Positions 1 to 4,676 of a stretch of DNA of 5,205 bases are shown here, piece after piece. The notes beneath the pieces are model-generated. The model ran no database searches and was not told where the DNA came from. It worked only from the letters and a program-made list of their open reading frames with translations. Source of the DNA: JBHIDQ01 sp046760155. GTDB taxonomy: Bacteria; Chloroflexota; Dehalococcoidia; Dehalococcoidales; RBG-16-60-22. The first letter of the stretch is position 1. Each line of letters opens with the position of its first letter. The translations under genes and the position numbers were made by a program. The DNA lies in contig JBHIDQ010000100.1 in NCBI GenBank assembly GCA_046760155.1, positions 1 through 5,205 on the forward strand. The letters are read 5' to 3'.

Positions 1-41
1 TCAGCAGTTTCCTGACCGGTTTCTACCTCTTTTTTTGGCAT
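1..41 (-). CDS. rplL: Ribosomal protein L7/L12, N-terminal fragment (runs off the window)
   Basis: Only 13 complete codons are visible, beginning with ATG and reading MPKKEVETGQETA before the window ends. The gene is called rplL mainly from position: it directly follows rplJ, one base after the rplJ stop codon, as rplL does in nearly all bacteria. A very strong Shine-Dalgarno sequence (GGAGGGAGG, about 46-54) lies inside the last codons of rplJ and ends five bases before the ATG, so this start is well supported. L7/L12 would form the dimers on L10 that recruit elongation factors to the ribosome. The visible residues do not resemble the usual L7/L12 opening, a helix with an EIIEAI-like stretch within the first ten residues, so an N-terminal extension is likely. 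The fragment is too short to prove identity from sequence. Confidence 0.72.
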   Translation of the reverse strand, partial: MPKKEVETGQETA

Positions 42-42
42 C

Positions 43-567
43 TTATCCTCCCTCCAATTGGTTGATTCTTGCTTGTAGTACCCCGATAAACCCTCTCATT
101 GGGTTTGCTAGGCAGTTAATCAAAGTAGCAATGGGACTCTGCATCCCAGCCAAAACTTTGCTCAGTAATACCTCCATCGATGGCAATGTGGCCAGAGTCT
201 CCACCTCGCTCGGCGTAAACACTCTATCCGTGGAAAAGCCTCCCTTAATACTGAGACTTATTTTTGAGTTGCGAATATAGTCAGCCAGAATCTTAGCTGG
301 CACGACGATATCTCCATAGCCAAAAGCAATCGCTACCGGGCCTTCAAAAAAGTTGACCAACTCACTCTTGCCCGTCCTTTCCGCAGCAAATCGGGCCAGT
401 GTGTTCTTTACCACCCGATACGTAATACCCGAGCCCTTTAACGTACGGCGCAAATCAGTTATCTCCGCTGTGGTCAGTCCCCGATAGTCAGTTAAAACAG
501 CAATACTGCATTCAGAGAAAACCGCTTGCAGCTCATTAATAATCTGTACCTTCTTTTCACTGGGCAT
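43..567 (-). CDS. rplJ: Large ribosomal subunit protein L10 (uL10)
   Basis: A 174-residue L10, normal for the family. L10 binds 23S rRNA near L11 and carries L7/L12 dimers on its C-terminal helix, forming the stalk that recruits GTPase factors such as EF-Tu. Visible family marks include the N-terminal helix KKVQIINELQAVF, the segment VLTDYRGLT at about residues 24-32, LRRTLKGSGITYRVVKNTL around 39-57, FFEGPVAIAF near 73-82 and IKGGF around 107. The C-terminus, LANPMRGFIGVLQARI, is the expected hydrophobic L7/L12-binding helix. The ATG is preceded by AGGAGGT (574-580) at good spacing. The gene lies downstream of an L10 leader with attenuator, so expression is probably autoregulated by the L10-L12 complex. 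The stop codon is separated from the next start by one base, which suggests translational coupling to rplL. Confidence 0.97.
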   Translation of the reverse strand: MPSEKKVQIINELQAVFSECSIAVLTDYRGLTTAEITDLRRTLKGSGITYRVVKNTLARFAAERTGKSELVNFFEGPVAIAFGYGDIVVPAKILADYIRNSKISLSIKGGFSTDRVFTPSEVETLATLPSMEVLLSKVLAGMQSPIATLINCLANPMRGFIGVLQARINQLEGG

Positions 568-600
568 CTTAATACCTCCTAAAATACCACTAACAGTCTC

Positions 601-637
601 AATATAAAAAGTCCTTGTGCCTAACGCACAAGGACTT
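601..637 (-). terminator. Intrinsic terminator (attenuator) in the rplJ leader
   Basis: Read on the minus strand, AAGTCCTTGTGC and GCACAAGGACTT form a perfect 12-bp stem (626-637 with 609-620) closed by the 5-base loop GTTAG, followed by TTTATATT. The last U residues of the stem continue into the tail, giving five consecutive U. It sits 34 bases before the rplJ start codon and would stop transcription ahead of rplJ-rplL unless prevented. A terminator between a leader and its own gene, rather than after a gene, points to attenuation. Confidence 0.93.
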
Positions 638-735
638 CACCAAATCTAGTTAACCTAGATGATTTCTCCTCGGCAGGCACATTATTTAAGCCTTACTCGG
701 CACCCGCTGTCTCGGGATATTTATTCAATTTTGTT
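605..735 (-). promoter_or_regulatory. L10 leader (L10-L12 binding RNA with attenuator) controlling rplJ-rplL
   Basis: The untranslated leader holds the segments typical of the L10 leader RNA family: GACAGCGGGTGCC (about 700-712), GGCTTAA (686-692) and CCTGCCGAGG (667-676). GCGGG pairs with CCTGC (one G-U pair) and GCC with GGC inside it, giving the irregular stem that mimics the L10 site on 23S rRNA. Just downstream are a 6-bp hairpin (644-660) and the 12-bp terminator. TGTGCCT (675-681), which overlaps the 3' strand of the L10-binding stem, is perfectly complementary to AGGCACA (616-622) in the terminator loop and 3' arm. Free RNA could therefore form this antiterminator, while bound L10-L12 would hold the leader stem and let the terminator form, giving negative feedback. 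The pairing is seen in the sequence; the mechanism is inferred from the known family behaviour in Firmicutes. Confidence 0.9.
644..660 (-). other. Small hairpin inside the L10 leader
   Basis: ATCTAG and CTAGAT pair over 6 bp around the loop GTTAA, between the L10-binding stem and the terminator. It would be enclosed by the antiterminator helix (675-681 with 616-622) and may bring its two arms together. It is A/U-rich and modest in stability, so its role is inferred only. Confidence 0.5.
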
Positions 736-741
736 AGTCTA

Positions 742-770
742 ATTCTACAGGTTTTGGTTGAGAAAGTAAA
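742..770 (-). promoter_or_regulatory. Promoter for the L10 leader and rplJ-rplL
   Basis: On the minus strand TTTACT (765-770) and TAGAAT (742-747) are separated by exactly 17 bases. The -10 box matches the sigma-70 consensus at five of six positions and the -35 box at four. Transcription would start near 735, shortly before the L10-binding element. There is no terminator after rplA, so rplJ-rplL probably receives both this transcript and read-through from rplK-rplA, and both must pass the attenuator. Confidence 0.65.
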
Positions 771-789
771 GTTTCCCTGAACCGTTTGT

Positions 790-1503
790 CTAACTAGAAC
801 TTAAAGTGAGAGTAGGTCTGAGGTCAAGCTTTATCCCAGGCCCCATAGTTGTCGTTAAAACAGCAGTTTTTACATACTGTCCCTTAGACCCACTAGGTTT
901 AGCCTTCATCACCGCTTCCACTAGTGCTGTCAGATTGCCCATCAACATATCATTCTCAAAGCTAACTTTACCCAGAGGCACATGAATGATAGCCGTCCGG
1001 TCTAGCTTAAATTCTACCCGCCCTTTTCGAGCATCCTCGATTACCCGGGGCAGGTCATCGGCAGGGACAACAGTTCCTGACTTAGGGTTGGGCATCAGCC
1101 CTCTCCTCCCCAAAATTTTACCCAACTTACCTACCTTGCCCATCATCTCTGGAATGGCAATTGCCGTATCAAACTCCAACCAGCCATCCTCAATTTTCTT
1201 AACCAAATCATCACCACCAGCAAAATCGGCTCCGGCCGATTCTGCAATCTTTACCGCTTCTCCTTGAGCAAAAACCAAAACCCTTACCCTCTTTCCCAAT
1301 CCATGAGGCAGCAGAGCCACGCCACGTACCTGCTGAGCCGCATTACGAGGGTCAACACCCATGCGAAGGTGAAGTTCAACCGTCTCGTCAAAGCGAGCGT
1401 TAGCTGACTTTTTGGCTAACTCGATAGCCTCCTCAGGGGAGTAAGTCTCTGTTCTGTCAATCACTTGAGCCGCTTCGCGATATTTTTTACCATGCTTTGC
1501 CAT
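790..1503 (-). CDS. rplA: Large ribosomal subunit protein L1 (uL1)
   Basis: A full-length L1 of 237 residues. L1 forms the mobile stalk beside the E site, moves deacylated tRNA out of the ribosome, and in many bacteria represses its own operon. The N-terminal MAKHGKKYREA and the segment FDETVELHLRMGVDPRNAAQ (about 38-57) with VRGVALLPHGLGK (59-71) belong to RNA-binding domain I. GKLGKILGRRGLMPNPKSGTV (about 125-145) is the most conserved L1 signature, and KGRVEFKLDRTAIIHVPLGK (160-179) follows. The C-terminal TTTMGPGIKLD returns to domain I. The ATG lies three bases after the rplK stop codon with a GGTGGAG ribosome binding site overlapping the end of rplK, so the pair is probably translated as a coupled unit. 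I could not identify an L1-binding feedback site on the mRNA. Confidence 0.98.
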   Translation of the reverse strand: MAKHGKKYREAAQVIDRTETYSPEEAIELAKKSANARFDETVELHLRMGVDPRNAAQQVRGVALLPHGLGKRVRVLVFAQGEAVKIAESAGADFAGGDDLVKKIEDGWLEFDTAIAIPEMMGKVGKLGKILGRRGLMPNPKSGTVVPADDLPRVIEDARKGRVEFKLDRTAIIHVPLGKVSFENDMLMGNLTALVEAVMKAKPSGSKGQYVKTAVLTTTMGPGIKLDLRPTLTLSSS

Positions 1504-1506
1504 TTT

Positions 1507-1929
1507 TTACTCCACCTTAATTCCCATACTTCGAGCGGTGCCCTCAATTATTCGTTCCGCTTCTTCAATACTGTTAGCACTCAAATCCTTAGCCTTAATC
1601 TGAGCGATTTCACGTAATTTATCTCGAGATAACGTACCGATTTCCTCATGACCGGTACTGCCGCTTCCCTTCTCCACCCCCAACGCCTTCTTCAGTAAAT
1701 CGGTCGCTGGGGGTGTTTTGGTAATAAAAGTAAATGACCTATCCTCAAAGACGGTTATCTCCACCGGAATAATCGACCCAACTTGAGATGAAGTACGGTC
1801 ATTATACTCCTTACAAAAGGCCATGATATTAATCCCGTGCTGACCTAAAGCCGGACCGACTGGGGGTGCCGGATTTGCCTGCCCTGCCGGAATCTGCAAT
1901 TTAATTATCGCCCTAACTTTCTTCGCCAT
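1507..1929 (-). CDS. rplK: Large ribosomal subunit protein L11 (uL11)
   Basis: A 140-residue L11, exactly the usual size. L11 binds the GTPase-associated region of 23S rRNA and contacts EF-Tu, EF-G and release factors. The N-terminal domain shows KLQIPAGQANPAPPVGPALG (about 11-30) followed by QHGINIMAFCKEYNDRT, with the prolines that line the thiostrepton site. The C-terminal RNA-binding domain includes KTPPATDLLKKALGVEKGSG (71-90), then a segment through KLREIAQIKAKDL and the final EGTARSMGIKVE. The start ATG has two GAGGAG sequences upstream, the nearer at good spacing. It follows nusG by 27 bases and precedes rplA by three, the standard order. Confidence 0.98.
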   Translation of the reverse strand: MAKKVRAIIKLQIPAGQANPAPPVGPALGQHGINIMAFCKEYNDRTSSQVGSIIPVEITVFEDRSFTFITKTPPATDLLKKALGVEKGSGSTGHEEIGTLSRDKLREIAQIKAKDLSANSIEEAERIIEGTARSMGIKVE

Positions 1930-1956
1930 CTTGTCTCCTCAAATCTCCTCAAAAAC

Positions 1957-2490
1957 TCAAAGTTTCTCTACCTGTAAAAAGTCGAGCTCCACCGGTGTTT
2001 CCTGACCAAAAAGGGACAAAAGCACCTTAACCTTACCCTTCCCGGGGTTTATTTCATCCACCACACCGACAAAATCAATAAATGGACCATCAGTTACCCG
2101 GACACTCTGCCCCCGGCGAAAACCAACCTTAACTTTAGGTACCTCCGCTTCCATCTGTCGCAAAATCTGGTTAACCTCATCCTCCTCCAGCGGTGTTGGT
2201 TTACCGCCGCTACCAACAAAACCAGTGACACCGGGGGTATTACGCACCACGCCCCAGCTCTGATCCGTCATCTTCATCTGAACCAAGACGTAACCAGGCA
2301 GTATTTTTTTAGTCACCGTACGCCTCTGCCCATCCTTAACCTCAATCTCATCCTCAGTAGGTATCACCACCTGCAGGATATCGCTTCCGGAATCCATGAA
2401 CTTGATGCGTTGCTCTAAGTTCTTCTTAACCCGTTCCTCATACCCTGAGTAGGTATGAATAACAAACCAGTGTTTCCCGTTCTCCGCCAC
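1957..2490 (-). CDS. nusG: Transcription elongation and antitermination factor NusG
   Basis: NusG binds the RNA polymerase clamp, modulates pausing, and links polymerase to Rho or to ribosomal protein S10. From the GTG at 2490 the protein has 177 residues. The NGN domain covers about 7-110, with KHWFVIHTYSGYEERVKKNL at 6-25 and KKILPGYVLVQM at 61-72, the polymerase-binding face. A variable linker is followed by the KOW domain (about 124-177): FRRGQSVRVTDGPF, then VDEINPGKGKVKV and the ending LDFLQVEKL. The reading frame can begin four codons earlier at another GTG (2502), but that has no ribosome binding site, whereas GAGG (2497-2500) lies six bases before the 2490 GTG and MAENGKHW is a normal NusG opening. 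It is 89 bases after secE and directly ahead of rplK. Confidence 0.95.
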   Translation of the reverse strand: MAENGKHWFVIHTYSGYEERVKKNLEQRIKFMDSGSDILQVVIPTEDEIEVKDGQRRTVTKKILPGYVLVQMKMTDQSWGVVRNTPGVTGFVGSGGKPTPLEEDEVNQILRQMEAEVPKVKVGFRRGQSVRVTDGPFIDFVGVVDEINPGKGKVKVLLSLFGQETPVELDFLQVEKL

Positions 2491-2496
2491 GAATAA

Positions 2497-2500
2497 CCTC
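2497..2500 (-). promoter_or_regulatory. Ribosome binding site that decides the nusG start
   Basis: GAGG followed by TTATTC and then GTG at 2490. The spacing of six bases favours this GTG over the in-frame GTG at 2502, whose upstream bases are A/T-rich and lack purine-rich complementarity to 16S rRNA. Confidence 0.6.
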
Positions 2501-2540
2501 ACTAACTAAAGTTTTGGCAAAGGCACAAATTTCTCTTTAA

Positions 2541-2546
2541 ATTATA
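2541..2546 (-). promoter_or_regulatory. Possible -10 box upstream of nusG
   Basis: A perfect TATAAT occurs in the unusually long secE-nusG gap, preceded by GGCG and therefore without an extended -10. No convincing -35 box is present at 16-18 bases; TTGTCC lies 23 bases upstream, too far. It may be a weak internal promoter or chance. Confidence 0.25.
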
Positions 2547-2579
2547 CGCCTTAATGAAATAGGAAAACCGGACAAGTTC

Positions 2580-2792
2580 TTATCTACCCAAAAAAACCTT
2601 TTCGACCAGACCAGTAAAACCATAATCAAGCGCGCCCAAGACGAGACCAGCAGCAATGGAAACAATCAGCACCAAAGTCGATAGATAGATGACCTCTCGT
2701 CTTGAAAGCCAAACTACCTTTCTCAACTCAGCTATGGTCTCGCCAATAAACCTAAACCTTGAACGCTTGGTTGTAGCAATATGATGTGTCAA
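2580..2792 (-). CDS. secE: Preprotein translocase subunit SecE
   Basis: SecE is the small membrane subunit that clamps the SecY channel. The protein is about 70 residues, the short single-helix form common outside the Gammaproteobacteria. RFRFIGETIAELRKVVWLSR (about 13-32) is the conserved amphipathic helix with the characteristic ELRKVVWLSRRE motif. One membrane segment follows (about 35-58: VIYLSTLVLIVSIAAGLVLG), and GFTGLVEKVFLGR closes the protein. The start is uncertain. The frame has no ATG or GTG near the N-terminus; TTG at 2792 is the nearest conventional start but has no Shine-Dalgarno sequence at proper spacing. An ATT at 2801 does have GAGG five bases upstream and would add MPA before residue 1. 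Position between rpmG and nusG supports the call. Confidence 0.93.
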   Translation of the reverse strand: MTHHIATTKRSRFRFIGETIAELRKVVWLSRREVIYLSTLVLIVSIAAGLVLGALDYGFTGLVEKVFLGR

Positions 2793-2806
2793 TGCCGGAA
2801 TCTCTA

Positions 2807-2810
2807 CCTC
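2807..2810 (-). promoter_or_regulatory. Candidate secE ribosome binding site
   Basis: GAGG is the only purine-rich 16S-like sequence in the 34-base gap after rpmG. It lies five bases before the ATT codon at 2801 but 14 bases before the TTG at 2792. It therefore fits an ATT start better than the TTG start. Confidence 0.4.
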
Positions 2811-2826
2811 ATTTAATTGCGTCGTA

Positions 2827-2994
2827 CTACTTTACTTCTCGATGTAATCTGGTGGTACGACAACGAGGGCAATATTTGTTCAACTCTAGCCGTTGTGGGT
2901 CATTTTTCCGATTCTTGGTTGTCGTATATGTTCTCTCCCTACACTCGGTGCAGGCAAGATAGATAATGCCCCTAGCTTCACTTTTCTTCGCCAT
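2827..2994 (-). CDS. rpmG: Large ribosomal subunit protein L33 (bL33), zinc-binding form
   Basis: A 55-residue protein beginning MAKKSEARGIIYLACTEC and ending RTTRLHREVK, the normal size and layout of L33, which sits near the E site of the 50S subunit. The pairs C15-T-E-C18 and C42-P-R-C45 form a complete four-cysteine zinc ribbon, so this is the zinc-containing (C+) type rather than the cysteine-free form made under zinc limitation. TYTTTKNRKNDPQRLELNKY between the cysteine pairs is typical of the family. The ATG lies four bases after the tuf stop codon with only a weak AGAG upstream, so translation is probably coupled to tuf. The stop TAG is at 2827-2829. Confidence 0.96.
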   Translation of the reverse strand: MAKKSEARGIIYLACTECRERTYTTTKNRKNDPQRLELNKYCPRCRTTRLHREVK

Positions 2995-2998
2995 AAAT

Positions 2999-4204
2999 TT
3001 ACTCTAGGATGCGGCTGAAGGTGCCGGCACCTACTGTCCTACCTCCTTCGCGAACGGCAAAACGCAAACCCTTCTCCAAGGCTACCGGATAAATAAGTTT
3101 TATCTTCATGGTGATATTGTCACCGGGCATAACCATCTCCACTCCTTCTGGTAGCTCAATGCTTCCGGTAACATCGGTAGTTCTAATGTAGAATTGGGGC
3201 TTATAGCCATTAAAGAAAGGAGTATGCCTCCCCCCTTCCTCCTTAGTCAAAACATACACCTCAGCTTCAGCATGGGTATGCGGTTTCACCGAACCAGGGG
3301 CAGCTAACACCTGACCTCGCTCGATGTCTTCCCGCTCCACACCTCTGAGGAGAATACCCACGGCGTCACCGGGCTCAGCATAATCCAAAGTCTTATGAAA
3401 CATCTCCAAGCTGGTAGCCACTACCTTACGAGGCTCGTGGTGCAAGCCGACGATCTCAACTTCATCCATGGCTTTAATCACACCCCGTTCAACTCTACCA
3501 GTAGGTACCGTGCCCCGACCTTTGATGCTAAACACATCTTCCACCGGCATCAAAAACGGCTGATCCTTGGGCCGGACTGGAACCGGAATATACTCATCAA
3601 CCGCATCCATCAGCTTCAAGATTGGGCCACACCACTGGCATTCTCTCTTGCCACAGCCACACTCCAACGCTTTAAGGGCACTTACCCGAATTACTGGTAT
3701 CTCATCGCCAGGGAATTCATACTTGCTGAGCAGTTCTCTTACCTCCACTTCTACCAGTTCTAGAAGCTCCTCGTCCTCCATGGCGTCTACCTTATTAAGA
3801 GCAACTACTATTTTAGGAACCTCCACCTGGCGTGCCAACAAGACGTGCTCTCTGGTCTGAGGCATTGGGCCATCAGGGGCACTCACTACCAGTATCGTCC
3901 CGTCCATCTGAGCGGCACCAGTGATCATATTCTTGATATAGTCAGCGTGTCCCGGGCAATCAATATGAGCGTAATGCCGCTTTTCCGTTTCATACTCAAT
4001 ATGAGCGATGGCAATGGTCAGTCCCCGTGCCTTCTCCTCCGGTGCCTTGTCAATTTCGTCAAAAGTAGTAAAGTTAGTGCCAGTTCCCGCCTTGGACAAG
4101 ACCAGAGTTATCGCTGAAGTTAATGTTGTCTTGCCATGGTCAACATGACCGATGGTACCCACATTGACATGTGGCTTAGTCCGTGCAAATTTCTGCTTAG
4201 CCAT
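2999..4204 (-). CDS. tuf: Elongation factor Tu
   Basis: EF-Tu is the GTPase that delivers aminoacyl-tRNA to the ribosomal A site. The 401-residue protein is complete. Domain 1 has all G motifs: GHVDHGKT (19-26), RGLTI (60-64, switch I), DCPGH (82-86, switch II with the catalytic His), NKVD (137-140) and SAL (175-177). Domains 2 and 3 cover about 215-310 and 311-401, with GRGTVPTGRVERG (229-241), RGVEREDIERGQVL (287-300), GGRHTPFFNGYKPQFY (324-339) and the ending REGGRTVGAGTFSRILE. Four cysteines at C182, C184, C189 and C192 form ECGCGKRECQWC, absent from the E. coli protein and recalled from Chloroflexota. A GGAGGT sequence precedes the ATG at good spacing. The gene is 20 bases downstream of tRNA-Thr(GGU) and shares its promoter. 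Confidence 0.99.
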   Translation of the reverse strand: MAKQKFARTKPHVNVGTIGHVDHGKTTLTSAITLVLSKAGTGTNFTTFDEIDKAPEEKARGLTIAIAHIEYETEKRHYAHIDCPGHADYIKNMITGAAQMDGTILVVSAPDGPMPQTREHVLLARQVEVPKIVVALNKVDAMEDEELLELVEVEVRELLSKYEFPGDEIPVIRVSALKALECGCGKRECQWCGPILKLMDAVDEYIPVPVRPKDQPFLMPVEDVFSIKGRGTVPTGRVERGVIKAMDEVEIVGLHHEPRKVVATSLEMFHKTLDYAEPGDAVGILLRGVEREDIERGQVLAAPGSVKPHTHAEAEVYVLTKEEGGRHTPFFNGYKPQFYIRTTDVTGSIELPEGVEMVMPGDNITMKIKLIYPVALEKGLRFAVREGGRTVGAGTFSRILE

Positions 4205-4224
4205 TTCAACCTCCGTTTATTCCG

Positions 4225-4297
4225 AGCCCACAACCAGACTCGAACTGGTGACCCCGTTCTTACCAAGAACGTGCTCTTCCTGCTGAGCTATGTGGGC
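4225..4297 (-). tRNA. tRNA-Thr(GGU)
   Basis: A complete 73-base cloverleaf. The acceptor strands GCCCACA and TGTGGGC pair fully, with U as discriminator. The D-arm is GCTC/GAGC, and the anticodon stem CGTTC/GAACG encloses TTGGTAA, placing anticodon GGU. The variable loop is GGGTC and the T-arm is ACCAG-TTCGAGT-CTGGT. No CCA is encoded. It reads ACC and ACU codons. It lies immediately upstream of tuf and just downstream of its own promoter, so RNA processing must separate tRNA from tuf mRNA. Confidence 0.97.
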
Positions 4298-4312
4298 ACA
4301 GTTTCAAAGCTA

Positions 4313-4341
4313 ATTTTAGGGTAAAAATTATGAAAAGTCAA
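4313..4341 (-). promoter_or_regulatory. Promoter for tRNA-Thr(GGU)-tuf
   Basis: On the minus strand TTGACT (4336-4341) and TAAAAT (4313-4318) are separated by exactly 17 bases; each box matches the sigma-70 consensus at five of six positions. Transcription would begin near 4306, about nine bases before the tRNA. The rpmG and secE genes downstream have no recognisable promoter of their own and probably depend on this one. Apart from this promoter, the 104 bases between tRNA-Tyr and tRNA-Thr(GGU) show no further gene. Confidence 0.85.
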
Positions 4342-4401
4342 CAAACTAGACCTTATTCTCATCCAGAAAGGGATTTCAATTACCAACGCAAAGTTACTCT
4401 A

Positions 4402-4488
4402 TGGTGGAGGGGGCAGGATTCGAACCTGCGTAGCCCTTAGGGCGGCAGTTTTACAGACTGCTCCGATTAACCACTCCGGCACCCCTCC
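4402..4488 (-). tRNA. tRNA-Tyr(GUA)
   Basis: A class II tRNA of 84 bases plus an encoded CCA. The acceptor stem is GGAGGGG/CCCCTCC with A as discriminator. The D-arm is CCG/CGG, the anticodon stem GCAGT/ACTGC encloses CTGTAAA (anticodon GUA), and the long variable arm has GCCC-TAA-GGGC. The T-arm GCAGG-TTCGAAT-CCTGC is perfect. It is the only one of the three tRNAs here with a genomic CCA. It follows tRNA-Thr(UGU) by 18 bases and is probably on the same transcript. Confidence 0.97.
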
Positions 4489-4506
4489 CGATACCATCAG
4501 AGACTC

Positions 4507-4579
4507 AGCCCGAGAGGGGATTCGAACCCACTAACCTACCGATTACAAGTCGGTTGCGCTACCATTGCGCTACTCGGGC
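4507..4579 (-). tRNA. tRNA-Thr(UGU)
   Basis: A 73-base tRNA: acceptor GCCCGAG/CTCGGGC with discriminator U, D-arm GCGC-AATGGTA-GCGC, anticodon stem ACCGA/TCGGT around CTTGTAA (anticodon UGU), variable loop AGGTT, and T-loop TTCGAAT. The T-stem strands are AGTGGG and CCCCT, six bases against five. They pair perfectly if one U (complement of position 4530) is bulged; otherwise there is a U-C mismatch and a six-base variable loop. All other parts are normal, and no CCA is encoded. It reads ACA codons, and by wobble other Thr codons. Confidence 0.93.
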
Positions 4580-4620
4580 ATTACCTTCCGGTTTTAATAA
4601 CCAACCCAATTAGCCTAGCT

Positions 4621-4650
4621 ATTATAAAAAACGATTAAGGTAAAAGTCAA
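4621..4650 (-). promoter_or_regulatory. Promoter for tRNA-Thr(UGU)-tRNA-Tyr
   Basis: On the minus strand TTGACT (4645-4650) and a perfect TATAAT (4621-4626) are separated by 18 bases. The start point would be near 4614, some 35 bases before the first tRNA. The region from the rhomboid stop codon to this promoter shows no clear terminator hairpin. Confidence 0.85.
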
Positions 4651-4676
4651 GCTGGTAGAGTTATCTTTCAGTCAGA

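Noticed and set aside
35..280. Plus-strand open frame opposite rplJ
   Set aside because: No ribosome binding site or family resemblance; rplJ on the minus strand is certain.
1930..1956. An L1-binding autoregulatory site before rplK
   Set aside because: The short gap is purine-rich with repeated GAGGAG and no stem resembling the 23S L1 site could be drawn.
3395..4117. Several plus-strand open frames opposite tuf
   Set aside because: They lie antisense to a complete and highly conserved EF-Tu gene, have no ribosome binding sites or recognisable domains, and are explained by the codon pattern of the real gene.
4136..4324. Plus-strand open frame across the tRNA-Thr(GGU) region
   Set aside because: It covers a tRNA gene and the start of tuf on the other strand. 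Its central part, HNQTRTGDPVLTKN, is simply the reverse complement of the tRNA T-arm, a common false prediction.
4298..4401. A possible tRNA-Gly or its remnant between tRNA-Tyr and tRNA-Thr(GGU)
   Set aside because: Looked for because E. coli has one here; there is no T-loop GGTTCGA-like sequence or acceptor pairing, only the promoter.
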